A DNA stretch of 43,844 nt from Clostridia bacterium (GCA_017937065.1 JAGBEI010000022.1:1-43844); one strand, 5' to 3'. Numbered from the stretch's first letter, positions 15,536 to 24,071 are shown. Made by a program: numbers and translations. Notes: generated from the sequence alone by a model not told the origin.

Positions 15536-17416
15536 ATGAGACGTAAACATAAAATAATGCTGGCGCGGATAATCGTGTCACTGTCGGTTTTTGCCGCCGC
15601 GATGATACTTGCCGGCGTAAAAATAATAACAAGTGAGTATCTGTATGCGGGGCTTTTGCTTGTATCCTATTTTACTGTTGGCTGGGATATTCTTTGGCGT
15701 GCTGTCTGCAATATTGCGCACGGCAAGGTCTTTGATGAGAATTTTTTGATGTCGATTGCTACTGTCGGCGCTGTAATAACCGGCGAATATCCCGAAGCGG
15801 TATTTGTAATGATTTTTTATCAGGTCGGAGAGCTGTTTCAGAGCATTGCAGTCGGCAAAAGCCGAAAATCCATTGCGTCACTTATGGAAATCCGTCCTGA
15901 CAGTGCTGTTGTCGAGTGCGACGGAAAAACAGAGACGGTAGATCCCTTTGATGTGCGTGTCGGCGAAATTATTGTTGTGCGTCCAGGTGAGAAAATACCG
16001 CTTGACGGCGTAATTATCGAGGGTAGCAGCAGTATAAACACCGTTGCTCTGACAGGCGAGAGCGCTCCTGGCGACGTGTCGGTCGGTGACAGTGTGATGA
16101 GCGGCTGTGTCAATCTGACCGGGCTTTTACGAATAAAGGTCAGCCGTGAATTTCAGGAGTCCACTGTTTCCAAGATTTTGGAGCTTGTGGAAAACTCCGG
16201 CGCCAATAAATCTAAAAGCGAAAATTTTATAACAAGGTTTGCGCGAATATATACGCCGATTGTAGTTGTTGCGGCTTGCTTTATTGCGGTTGCTTTACCT
16301 CTGATAACGGGTGCCGGGGATATTTCGGTATGGAAAAGCTGGATTTACCGTGCGATGTCCTTTCTCGTAGTTTCATGTCCCTGCGCGCTTGTTATTTCTG
16401 TTCCGATGTCCTTTTTCGGCGGCATAGGCGGTATGTCCCGCTGCGGAATTCTTGTAAAGGGTTCAAACTACCTGGAAGCGCTCGCTAAATGCGATACGTT
16501 TGTATTTGATAAAACGGGTACTCTCACACGCGGCAGCTTTGAGGTGACCGGGGTGTACCCTGCAAAAGAGAACTATGAAAAAGCCGAGCTGCTGAGCTTG
16601 GGCGCGCTTTGTGAGAGCGCGTCTACCCACCCGATTGCACAGGCAATATGCTCTGCCGCAAAAGCGTATAGGGATATAGATAAGACAAGTATCGGAAGCA
16701 TCGAGGAGCTTGCGGGCTACGGAATACACGCCGTAATCGACGGAAGAGACGTTTATGCCGGCAACTTGCGCCTGATGGAAAAAATAAATGTAAAGGTTAA
16801 GCCTGCGGAGGAAATCGGCACTGTTGTGTATATTGCACGTACGGATGAATACTTGGGCTGCATACTGCTGAACGACACGTTGAAATCAGATTCAAAAGAT
16901 GCAATAGCCGCGTTGAAAGAGCAGGGTGTGCGGCGCGTTGTAATGCTGACAGGCGATAAAAAAGATGTAGCTGACAGCGTTGCGGCACAGCTTGGCGTTA
17001 CAGAGCATTATTCCCAGCTTTTGCCCGCGGATAAGGTTTCTCAGGTGGAAAGGCTGCTGGAGGGTGCAAACGGGCAGCTTGCTTTTGTAGGCGACGGAAT
17101 AAACGACGCCCCGGTACTGGCGCGGGCTGATGTGGGGATTGCCATGGGCGCTCTCGGAACGGATGCGGCTATTGAGGCGGCAGACATTGTGCTTATGGAT
17201 GACAAGCCGTCGAAAATACCCCTGGCAATAAAAGCTGCAAAGCGCACGCTTGACATTGTAAAGCAGAATATTATTTTTGTGCTTGCCGTCAAGATTATTA
17301 TACTTATGCTTGTTGCGCTCGGTCTTGCCGGAATGTGGGCGGCAGTGTTTGCCGACGTCGGCGTTGCTGTAATTGCAATACTGAATGCCATGCGCGCGAT
17401 GAAAATAAATAAATAA
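15536..17416 (+). CDS. Heavy-metal-translocating P1B-type ATPase (probable Zn/Cd/Pb exporter)
   Basis: 626 residues. It has transmembrane helices at the N-terminus and no HMA domain, the actuator motif ALTGESAPG, the membrane metal site SCPCALV (Cys281-Pro-Cys283) and the phosphorylation motif DKTGTLT (Asp325). It also has THPIAQAI (the P1B His-Pro dipeptide) and the hinge GDGINDAPVLARADVGIAMG. The C-terminal helix pair has the Asp/Lys pattern of zinc-type pumps (KIIILMLVALGLAGMWAAVFADVG). It exports the metal using ATP. The CPC motif and the CadC-like sensor in the same operon favour zinc, cadmium or lead over copper. Starting 4 bases after the HMA gene stop suggests translational coupling. 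The name cadA or zntA would fit, but the metal is not proven. Confidence 0.93.
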   Translation: MRRKHKIMLARIIVSLSVFAAAMILAGVKIITSEYLYAGLLLVSYFTVGWDILWRAVCNIAHGKVFDENFLMSIATVGAVITGEYPEAVFVMIFYQVGELFQSIAVGKSRKSIASLMEIRPDSAVVECDGKTETVDPFDVRVGEIIVVRPGEKIPLDGVIIEGSSSINTVALTGESAPGDVSVGDSVMSGCVNLTGLLRIKVSREFQESTVSKILELVENSGANKSKSENFITRFARIYTPIVVVAACFIAVALPLITGAGDISVWKSWIYRAMSFLVVSCPCALVISVPMSFFGGIGGMSRCGILVKGSNYLEALAKCDTFVFDKTGTLTRGSFEVTGVYPAKENYEKAELLSLGALCESASTHPIAQAICSAAKAYRDIDKTSIGSIEELAGYGIHAVIDGRDVYAGNLRLMEKINVKVKPAEEIGTVVYIARTDEYLGCILLNDTLKSDSKDAIAALKEQGVRRVVMLTGDKKDVADSVAAQLGVTEHYSQLLPADKVSQVERLLEGANGQLAFVGDGINDAPVLARADVGIAMGALGTDAAIEAADIVLMDDKPSKIPLAIKAAKRTLDIVKQNIIFVLAVKIIILMLVALGLAGMWAAVFADVGVAVIAILNAMRAMKINK

Positions 17417-17418
17417 AA

Positions 17419-17457
17419 TTCCCCCGACTGCTGATTTCGGTCGGGGGAAAATTTTTT
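17419..17457. terminator. Bidirectional terminator between the ATPase and GNAT genes
   Basis: TTCCCCCGAC (17419-17428) pairs with GTCGGGGGAA (17440-17449). A T-run follows on the plus strand (ATTTTTT) and another on the minus strand (TTTTATTTATTTT), serving the two convergent operons. Confidence 0.85.
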
Positions 17458-17497
17458 ATCGGAAAAGTGTTAAGAGCTTAGTGAAGCGGCAAAATTA

Positions 17498-18031
17498 TTA
17501 CAGCATACATTCGAGCTGACAATCGCACGGTTCTTTTTGTACGAGCTCTGCGTTGTATTCCTGTGCTTCCTTGCAGCCCATTGCACTGTAAAAGCTTTGG
17601 CTTTCAACTGCGGAATGTGCTGAGATATACAGCCGCTCGGCGCCGCGGTCTCTTGCCCATTCCTTAGCCTTTTCAAACAGTATCCTGCCTATACCGTTTC
17701 TTCGGAGCTCTCTTGATACAAATATATGTGAAAGGTCAAGATATCTGCAAACGGTTCCGAAAAATTCAGGGGTTACGGAGACAAAGCCCTTCAGCTGTCC
17801 GTACACGAATGCACCGTATATAAATCCGTTGTTTTCCGCGTTTGCTTTCAGCTGGGCAACAAGCAGAGAAATATCTTCACTGCTCCAGTCATCTGTAAAC
17901 TCTATATCGTGTACTGTCCATATCCCGTCTGTCTTGCGACGGCATTTTGTGACCTGCTGAAACCTGTCAAAATGCTCGAATAACGTCAAATTTATTTCTT
18001 CTTTTTTTATTTCTCTGTAAATTGGTTCCAA
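17498..18031 (-). CDS. GNAT-family N-acetyltransferase (TTG start)
   Basis: About 177 residues. The acetyl-CoA-binding core is visible: LDLSHIFVSRELRRNGIGRILFEKA is the beta4-motif-A region with an RRNGIG pyrophosphate loop, followed by FYSAMGCKEAQEY, the usual motif B. The substrate is unknown. I place the start at a TTG (18031) one base after the stop of the upstream ABC gene, because GAGGAAA within the last codons of that gene sits at the right distance. The alternative ATG at 18070 would overlap the ABC gene by 38 bases with no ribosome site. As last gene of the exporter operon it could modify an exported or toxic compound, but that is speculation. Confidence 0.85.
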   Translation of the reverse strand: MEPIYREIKKEEINLTLFEHFDRFQQVTKCRRKTDGIWTVHDIEFTDDWSSEDISLLVAQLKANAENNGFIYGAFVYGQLKGFVSVTPEFFGTVCRYLDLSHIFVSRELRRNGIGRILFEKAKEWARDRGAERLYISAHSAVESQSFYSAMGCKEAQEYNAELVQKEPCDCQLECML

Positions 18032-18032
18032 T

Positions 18033-19766
18033 TTATGTTTCCTCAAACTGGCTGTTGTACAGCTTGGCATAAAATCCGTTTTTCTGCAGCAGGTCGGTAT
18101 GGTTTCCCTGCTCTATAATATTGCCGTCCCGCATGACAAGAATAACGTCAGCCTCGCGTATGGTTGAAAGCCTGTGTGCTACGATAAAGGTGGTGCGACC
18201 CTCCATCATGCGCGCAAATGCTTTCTGAATACGAACTTCGGTTCTTGTGTCTATTGAGCTTGTCGCCTCGTCAAGTATCAGCATGGGCGGCAGGCACAGC
18301 ATAATCCGCGTTATGCACAAAAGCTGCCGCTGACCCTGTGACAGACCCTCGCCGCCTTCTGATATTACGGTGTCATAGCCTTTCGGCAGCCGCTTTATAA
18401 AGCTGTGTGAGTGCGCCGCCTTTGCCGCGGCAACGACCTCTTCGTCTGACGCATCAGGCTTACCCATCACAATGTTTTCGCGTATCGTACCGGTCTTCAG
18501 CCATGTGTCCTGAAGTACCATGCCGTAAGAGCGGCGCAGACTTCGGCGGGTCAGCTTTTGAATGTTTTCTCCGTCTACCGTGATATTACCCCTGTCAACA
18601 TCATAAAAGCGCATGAGCAGATTTATTACCGTCGTTTTTCCGCAGCCTGTCGGTCCGACGATTGCAATGCGCTGATCGCTTTTTACATTCAGATTCAGAT
18701 CCTTTATAAGCTCGCGCTCGGGCGAGTAAGAAAAGCTTACGTTTTCAAGCTCCACATTGCCTTGGGTATCTTTCAGTACGAGTGAGCCGTCAGCCGACTG
18801 AGGTTGTTCATGAATAAGCTCAAACAGCCGTGCCGCGCACGCCAGCGCATTCTGGAACTCGGTTATGACTCCCGAAATTTCATTGAACGGCTTTGTGTAC
18901 TGGTTGGCGTAGCTTAAAAAGCAGGTGAGAGAGCCGATGGAAATTCCGCCGCCGACGGCAATCAGCGCGCCGCCCAGACCGACCCCCGTATAAACAAGAC
19001 TATTGATAAAGCGTGTGCAGGGATTTGTCAGTGAGGAGTAAAAGGTCGCGCGCAGCGAGCACTTTTCCAGACGATCGTTAATCTCGTCGAATTTTTCAAT
19101 ACTCGGCTTTTCGCGGGAAAATGCCTTGACCGTTTTCTGATTTCCGATTATCTCGTCAATAAAAGCGGTTTGCTCGCCGCGGGTCTGCGATTGCTCGCGA
19201 AACATGGAATAGGTGCGTTTTGCGATAAACTTTGCCATGAAAAAGGACAGCGGCGTAAGCACGACGACGATAAAGGTTATGCCGACATGTATGGTCAGCA
19301 TGAATATCAGTGTTCCGATAATAGTTACAATGCCTGTAAAAAGCTGAGTAAATCCGAGCAGCAGTCCGTCCGCAAACTGGTCTGCGTCGGCGATGACGCG
19401 GCTGACAATCTCCCCGGACGGGTGAGAATCAAGATAGGCAAAGGGCAGCTCCTGTATTTTTTCAAAAGCCGCGTTTCTGATATCCCTCACGGTTTTGAAG
19501 GTGATGCGGTTGTTAATTGTGTTGATGAGCCACTGTAAAACCGCAGTTGTGCATGCGACTATAATTACCTCAATCAATATCGGCTTCAGATGCACAAAAT
19601 CAACTCTGCCCGCGCCGACAATACAGTCAATGCCGCGTCCTATTAGAATGGGAATGTACAGTGTTGAGACAACAGACGCTGCGGAAAACAGCACGGACAG
19701 AATAATCAAAACGGTGTATGGCTTGAGGTATATAAAAATTTCTCTGAGAGTGCTTCTGTTTTTCAT
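18033..19766 (-). CDS. ABC exporter subunit with intact catalytic site
   Basis: 577 residues: an N-terminal six-helix export domain (~1-310), then the ATPase domain. Motifs are Walker A GPTGCGKTT, signature LSQGQRQ (Ser-Gln in place of Ser-Gly), Walker B with the catalytic Glu in LILDEATSSID, and the switch His in IVAHRLSTI. It overlaps the partner gene by 4 bases. The partner has a degenerate Walker B and switch, so the two form a heterodimer of the LmrCD/BmrCD/TM287-288 type. In that group one member carries the consensus Walker B Glu and the other contributes the complementary signature. Substrates of such pumps range from drugs to peptides and lipids; nothing here fixes it. Confidence 0.93.
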   Translation of the reverse strand: MKNRSTLREIFIYLKPYTVLIILSVLFSAASVVSTLYIPILIGRGIDCIVGAGRVDFVHLKPILIEVIIVACTTAVLQWLINTINNRITFKTVRDIRNAAFEKIQELPFAYLDSHPSGEIVSRVIADADQFADGLLLGFTQLFTGIVTIIGTLIFMLTIHVGITFIVVVLTPLSFFMAKFIAKRTYSMFREQSQTRGEQTAFIDEIIGNQKTVKAFSREKPSIEKFDEINDRLEKCSLRATFYSSLTNPCTRFINSLVYTGVGLGGALIAVGGGISIGSLTCFLSYANQYTKPFNEISGVITEFQNALACAARLFELIHEQPQSADGSLVLKDTQGNVELENVSFSYSPERELIKDLNLNVKSDQRIAIVGPTGCGKTTVINLLMRFYDVDRGNITVDGENIQKLTRRSLRRSYGMVLQDTWLKTGTIRENIVMGKPDASDEEVVAAAKAAHSHSFIKRLPKGYDTVISEGGEGLSQGQRQLLCITRIMLCLPPMLILDEATSSIDTRTEVRIQKAFARMMEGRTTFIVAHRLSTIREADVILVMRDGNIIEQGNHTDLLQKNGFYAKLYNSQFEET

Positions 19767-21484
19767 GCGTTTGAGCTCTCCTTTTTGTACTGAGAATCAT
19801 AAATTTCCCGATACACGTCACAGCTTTCGAGCAGCTGACTGTGCGTACCGATGCCGACTGCGTACCCGTCGTCCAGGACAATTATAATGTCGGCGTGCTT
19901 TATGGAGGAGGTGCGCTGGGACACGATAAACACGGTAGGCTTATTGTCGATGTTTTTAAGCGCCGTCCTCAGCTTTGCATCTGTTGCAAAGTCAAGCGCA
20001 GATGAGCTGTCGTCAAGTATAAGTATATCGGCGTTTTTCGTAAGCGCGCGGGCAATCGTCAGTCGCTGGCGCTGACCTCCGGACAGGTTACGCCCGCCTT
20101 GCTCGATAATGCTGTCCAGTCCGTTTTCCTTTGACTTAATAATATCAGTCGCCTGCGCCGTCTCAAGCGCTTTGTATATTTCTTCGTCCGTGGCTTTTGC
20201 ATTGCCCCAGCGCATATTGTCGCGGATTGTGCCTGAAAACAGCACTGCGCGCTGAGGCACGACGGCAACATTTTTTCTGAGCGAATCGGTGTCAATGTCG
20301 TTTATATTCTGACCGTTTATTAAAATTTCACCTGAGCTTGCCCGGTAAAACGCCGGAATGAGGTTAGTCAGCGAGCTTTTGCCCGAGCCCGTGCCGCCTA
20401 TAATGCCGACGGTCTGACCGCTTTTTACTTTAAAGCTGATATTTGTCAGCGTGTTATCGCCCGCTTCATCATAACGAAGAGATACGTTTTTGAATTCAAT
20501 ATCGCCGCCTTTTTTCATGGGCATGCTGCCTGTATGCTCCGAGCCCGAAATTTCAAGTATGTCTCCGATGCGTCTGGCACATGCAACCGATTTTGTGATA
20601 TTTATGATAAGTGAAGCAAATTTTATAAGCTCAATGAGAATCTGTGACATATAGTTGTAAAGCGCAACAACCTCTCCGGAGCTTAAAACGCCCGAATTTA
20701 CGCGCAGCGCGCCTGTGTATATGAGCCATACCGTCGCGGCGTTTATTATGGCGTAGGTCATCGGGTTCATGAGCGCCGAAACGCGCCCGACAAAGCGCTG
20801 CACTGCGGTCAGCCCGTCGTTTTTGTTCTCAAATGCAGCTTTTTCCCTGTCCTCCAGCGCGAATGCGCGGATTACCCGCGCGCCCGTCAGATTTTCGCGC
20901 GTTGTCTGCGTGACCTCATCAAGCCGGGACTGAACCTTTTTATACAGCGGAATGGATATCAGCATTATGCCGAAAACAATAATTGACAAAACGGGAATTG
21001 CCGCCGCAAAAATCAGCGCGCTTTTGACATCGATTGTAAACGCCATCACCATGGCGCCCAGCACTACAAACGGAGAGCGCAGCAGCAGGCGCAGCGTGAG
21101 ATTGACGCCGGTCTGAACCTGATTCATGTCGCTTGTCATGCGGGTGATTACGGTAGCCGTACCCAGCTTGTCCAGCTTTGCGTATGAAAAGCTCTGAATT
21201 TTGTCAAACAGGGCGTGCCGCAGCTTTTTTGTAAAGCCGACTGCGGCGCGCGCGGCAAAATACTGTGCCGTTACGGAGCAGATAAGTCCTATAAGACCCA
21301 AAGCAGCCATAATAATGCACATTTTTATGATATACGGTTTATCGCCGTTTTTAATGCCGACGTCTATTATTGATGCAACAACGAGCGGAATCAGCAGCTC
21401 AAAGCTTGCCTCCAGCAGCTTGAAAAGCGGACCAAGTATACACTGGAGTGTATAGCCTTTAAAATATTTCAATAGCTTTTTCAC
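19763..21484 (-). CDS. ABC exporter subunit with degenerate catalytic site
   Basis: 574 residues from a GTG at 21484, preceded by AAGGAG at 6 bases; a longer reading upstream has no ribosome site. The N-terminal membrane domain is followed by Walker A GGTGSGKSS and a canonical signature LSGGQRQR. Walker B reads LILDDSSSALD, with Asp replacing the catalytic Glu, and the switch reads IVSQRTSSI, with Gln replacing His. These two changes together are the hallmark of the degenerate half of heterodimeric exporters. It begins 22 bases after the DeoR gene stop, so the regulator, both pump halves and the acetyltransferase form one minus-strand operon. Confidence 0.93.
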   Translation of the reverse strand: MKKLLKYFKGYTLQCILGPLFKLLEASFELLIPLVVASIIDVGIKNGDKPYIIKMCIIMAALGLIGLICSVTAQYFAARAAVGFTKKLRHALFDKIQSFSYAKLDKLGTATVITRMTSDMNQVQTGVNLTLRLLLRSPFVVLGAMVMAFTIDVKSALIFAAAIPVLSIIVFGIMLISIPLYKKVQSRLDEVTQTTRENLTGARVIRAFALEDREKAAFENKNDGLTAVQRFVGRVSALMNPMTYAIINAATVWLIYTGALRVNSGVLSSGEVVALYNYMSQILIELIKFASLIINITKSVACARRIGDILEISGSEHTGSMPMKKGGDIEFKNVSLRYDEAGDNTLTNISFKVKSGQTVGIIGGTGSGKSSLTNLIPAFYRASSGEILINGQNINDIDTDSLRKNVAVVPQRAVLFSGTIRDNMRWGNAKATDEEIYKALETAQATDIIKSKENGLDSIIEQGGRNLSGGQRQRLTIARALTKNADILILDDSSSALDFATDAKLRTALKNIDNKPTVFIVSQRTSSIKHADIIIVLDDGYAVGIGTHSQLLESCDVYREIYDSQYKKESSNA

Positions 21485-21506
21485 AAAATTCTCCTTATAT
21501 AAATAA

Positions 21507-22247
21507 TCAATTTTTGCCTCCCGTAATATCGGCACGGTCAAAATTTATTTTTATATCTGTTACTATTTTGTCCGTATCCTGTGCGCGGCACACCGAAAAC
21601 AGATATTTTTTATTGAGCTTGGAGCCGTCAAACATATATACGGTTTTTTTCGCGTTTTTTATCATGGCTTGCCGCAGCTGAGTTTCCGCTTCCGAAAAAT
21701 CAGTTATTTCGCCCGCCTCGGTAATACCCTGCGTCGAAAAGAACATTATATCGGCGTTTAGATTTGATACTGCATTCACGGCAAGCGAGCCGACCAGTGC
21801 AAATGAATTCTCCAGAAGCATGCCGCCTGTCGAATAGCAGCGTATATGCCTGTCCTTTAGCTGTATCAGCGCGCGGATACTGTTTGTTATAAATGTAAGG
21901 TTTTGCTCCGGATAAACAAAATCCACTATGTGCAGTGCCGTTGAAGACGCATCCAAAAACACGGTGTCGCCGTTTTTGAGCTCACCCGCGGCGCGGCGCG
22001 CAAGCGCACCCTTTACATCCGTGTTGGAATTTTCCCGTACCTCAAGCGGCACCTCCCTGTTTAAGTGGGAAGGCACGGACACCCCGCCGTAGCATCGCGT
22101 TACAAGTCCTTCGCCCTCAAGCATGTCAAGGTCACGCCGTACCGTAATCGGAGATACAAACAGTCTTTCTGCTAAAAACTTTACCGTGCAGTACTTCTTT
22201 TGTGTTATTATATCCAGCATTTTTCGCTGTCGTTCTGTTTTGAGCAT
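21507..22247 (-). CDS. DeoR-family transcriptional regulator
   Basis: 246 residues. The N-terminal winged helix is characteristic of DeoR: RQRKMLDIITQKKYCTVKFLAERLFVSPITVRRDL, followed by LVTRCYGGV. The sensor half has the ISOCOT-like fold found in phosphosugar-responsive members (DTVFLDASSTALHIV; then KTVYMFDGSKLNKK near the C-terminus). Members usually repress sugar-use genes until a phosphorylated intermediate binds. It is first in the exporter operon and divergent from the GpsA-like dehydrogenase gene, with about 160 bases between starts. A phosphosugar or glycerol-phosphate signal linked to the dehydrogenase is a plausible but unproven reading. Confidence 0.92.
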   Translation of the reverse strand: MLKTERQRKMLDIITQKKYCTVKFLAERLFVSPITVRRDLDMLEGEGLVTRCYGGVSVPSHLNREVPLEVRENSNTDVKGALARRAAGELKNGDTVFLDASSTALHIVDFVYPEQNLTFITNSIRALIQLKDRHIRCYSTGGMLLENSFALVGSLAVNAVSNLNADIMFFSTQGITEAGEITDFSEAETQLRQAMIKNAKKTVYMFDGSKLNKKYLFSVCRAQDTDKIVTDIKINFDRADITGGKN

Positions 22248-22311
22248 TTTTGTTCTTTCCTGAATTAATTAGTGCTTTTTTGTGATTGTTTTTCAATGTA
22301 AAGTACACTGA

Positions 22312-22341
22312 TTGACAATGTTGTGCTTGGGGGCGTATCAT
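22312..22341 (+). promoter_or_regulatory. Putative promoter of the GpsA-like gene
   Basis: TTGACA (22312-22317) and TATCAT (22336-22341) are 18 bases apart. An inverted octamer pair, GATTGTTT at 22284-22291 and AAACAATC at 22372-22379, brackets it and could be a DeoR-binding pair. That reading is weak. Confidence 0.45.
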
Positions 22342-22407
22342 TATATACACAACGTGTTCATTGTAGCACTCAAACAATCAAAAGTCAATGAAAGGAATAC
22401 AGTCATT

Positions 22408-23421
22408 ATGAAAATAATAACAATAATCGGCGCAGGTATGATGGGCTCGGCAATGAGCTTTCCGGCAAGTGATAACGGGTATGAGGTTCATCTTGTCGGC
22501 ACTCCGCTTGACCGCAGCATTATCTCGCGTGCCGCGCAGGACGGATATCATGAAACGCTCAAATGCCGTCTGCCCGAAAATGTTAAGTGCTATCAGATTG
22601 ATGAGATGGCTGATGCCGTGCGCGGAGCACAGCTGATAATCGGCGGTGTTTCCAGCTTCGGGATTGACTGGTTTGCGCAGAGTGTGCTGCCGTGCCTTGA
22701 TGACGGCGTGCCGTTGCTTTTTATAACAAAGGGCTTGAAATCGGATGAAAACGGCGCGCTCATTCCGTTTCCCGTATGGCTGAAAAGCCTTGACGCGGGC
22801 AAAAATAAGTCAATAAATGCAGTCGGCGGTCCCTGCATCAGCTTTGAGCTTGCGGGGCGGCAGCATACAGAGGTCGCGTTCTGCGGCAGTGATTTAAGCA
22901 CTTTGGAGAGCATTAAGCAAATGCTGGCAACGGATTACTACCATATAACGCCTACAACCGATATCTGCGGAATCGAGACTGCGGTCGCCATGAAAAATGC
23001 GTATGCAATGGGCGTGTCGCTTGCTGTCGGTCTGGCACAAAGGGATAAAGACGACGCACCCGAAATGTATAATCCGCAGGCGGGACTGTTTTACCAGAGC
23101 ACAAAGGAAATGAGCTCTATTATAAAAAGTGCCGGCGGCGGTGAAAACGCGGTATTTTTCGGTGCGGGCGATCTGTACGTCACGGTGTTCGGCGGCAGGA
23201 CGCGCAGGCTGGGCACGCTTTTTGGCAGGGGATATACATATAAACAGGCATCAGAGGTGCTTTCCGGCGTGACGCTGGAGTCGGTTGCAATAACAAAGGT
23301 TGTATGCAGTGCGCTTAAAAGGAAAGGAGAGCTTAAAAAGTATCCGCTGCTGCGGTATTTGAATTCGCTTATAAATGATGAGCCGCGCACGGACATTCCG
23401 TGGGACTCTTTTTGCGGATAG
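22408..23421 (+). CDS. GpsA-like NAD(P)-dependent dehydrogenase (glycerol-3-phosphate dehydrogenase family)
   Basis: 337 residues from the ATG at 22408, which has AAAGGA upstream; an in-frame upstream extension to 22312 contains the promoter and is not coding. The Rossmann loop GAGMMGS lies at residues ~8-14. The family Lys appears in AMKNAYAMG, and the C-terminal domain has FFGAGDLYVTVFGGRTRR. GpsA reduces dihydroxyacetone phosphate to glycerol-3-phosphate for phospholipids. This protein is divergent: the usual SGPSFAxE is GGPCISFE, and the Arg-Asn pair that binds the substrate appears as Arg-Thr (GRTRR). It may therefore be a paralogue with another hydroxy-acid or phosphosugar substrate. 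The neighbouring DeoR gene suggests inducible catabolism. Confidence 0.8.
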   Translation: MKIITIIGAGMMGSAMSFPASDNGYEVHLVGTPLDRSIISRAAQDGYHETLKCRLPENVKCYQIDEMADAVRGAQLIIGGVSSFGIDWFAQSVLPCLDDGVPLLFITKGLKSDENGALIPFPVWLKSLDAGKNKSINAVGGPCISFELAGRQHTEVAFCGSDLSTLESIKQMLATDYYHITPTTDICGIETAVAMKNAYAMGVSLAVGLAQRDKDDAPEMYNPQAGLFYQSTKEMSSIIKSAGGGENAVFFGAGDLYVTVFGGRTRRLGTLFGRGYTYKQASEVLSGVTLESVAITKVVCSALKRKGELKKYPLLRYLNSLINDEPRTDIPWDSFCG

Positions 23422-23427
23422 AAAATT

Positions 23428-23466
23428 AACCGACCTTGGGGTATTTATACTCCGAGGTCGGTTTTT
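23428..23466 (+). terminator. Intrinsic terminator after the GpsA-like gene
   Basis: AACCGACCTTGGGG pairs with CTCCGAGGTCGGTT (one G-U wobble and an imperfect top), followed by TTTA. It begins 7 bases after the stop. Confidence 0.8.
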
Positions 23467-23523
23467 ATTAAGAAAAACCACAGGATAAAAGGGGAAGCAG
23501 CCGGAGAGGCGGCTGCGCGCAAA

Positions 23524-23552
23524 GCCGGACATAAATTAAAACCATGTCCGGC
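23524..23552. terminator. Hairpin downstream of the ankyrin-like gene
   Basis: GCCGGACAT (23524-23532) pairs with ATGTCCGGC (23544-23552). It lies 14 bases beyond the stop of the minus-strand gene at 23567 and has the half-site ATGTCC in common with the palindrome at its other end (24048-24071). The tail is not strongly T-rich, so its role as a terminator is uncertain. Confidence 0.45.
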
Positions 23553-23566
23553 AAAGCTTTAGGATT

Positions 23567-24004
23567 CTATGCTGCCTGCGGTTTTGTCTTACCCGTAATT
23601 TTTGCCGTCACGGCTTTTATACAGCGGTGCAGTGTGTGTATATCGCGTCTCAAACATTCGCGGCGAGCTTTCAGAATCATTTTTATCGCACGGCGCATAT
23701 GCCTGTCGTAACATCCGTTTTGCAGCTCGCTTATCACCTTCAGACCGTGTCGGCGGACGTTAAAGCCGTTTTCCGTAAATATCTCCACCAGCATCGGCAC
23801 AAAAAAGCCGGAACGCAGATTTGCACCGTAAAGACTGCAATACCCCTCTAAAACTATTCCGAGCACACATTCTCCTATTTCGTTCACTGCATTCGGATCG
23901 GCGCCCATATCAAACAGTCTTTTGATTTTTGAAAATGAAGGTATGTCCTTTACACATTCGCTTATCAGTACTCTTTCTATATTTCCTATTCTTTTGACAG
24001 CCAT
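23567..24004 (-). CDS. Hypothetical protein with an ankyrin-like segment
   Basis: 145 residues. Residues ~25-60 (FSKIKRLFDMGADPNAVNEIGECVLG) read like one ankyrin repeat: GADPNAVNEIGE is the typical loop and turn. The remainder is a basic, helical region with many Arg and Lys (MRRAIKMILKARRECLRRD) and no recognised domain. One ankyrin unit alone would not fold independently; a degenerate second unit may follow. The ribosome site GGAGG lies 9-10 bases before the ATG. It stands alone between the GpsA-like gene and bioY and is flanked by two palindromes with the same half-site. Function unknown. Confidence 0.7.
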   Translation of the reverse strand: MAVKRIGNIERVLISECVKDIPSFSKIKRLFDMGADPNAVNEIGECVLGIVLEGYCSLYGANLRSGFFVPMLVEIFTENGFNVRRHGLKVISELQNGCYDRHMRRAIKMILKARRECLRRDIHTLHRCIKAVTAKITGKTKPQAA

Positions 24005-24047
24005 TTTCTGTTCCTCCGTTTTATTTATGTCTGTATTTTACAGCAAA

Positions 24048-24071
24048 ATATGTCCTTTAAACCGGACATAT
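24048..24071. promoter_or_regulatory. Palindrome in the upstream region of the ankyrin-like gene
   Basis: ATATGTCC (24048-24055) and GGACATAT (24064-24071) are perfect inverted arms with an 8-base centre. The position, about 45-65 bases upstream of the ATG on the minus strand, suits an operator. It is clearly separate from the BirA-type site 20 bases to the right. Confidence 0.4.

Noticed and set aside
22284..22379. GATTGTTT/AAACAATC pair as a DeoR operator
   Set aside because: The arms are about 80 bases apart and only 8 bases long; this could be chance. I mention it only in the promoter entry.
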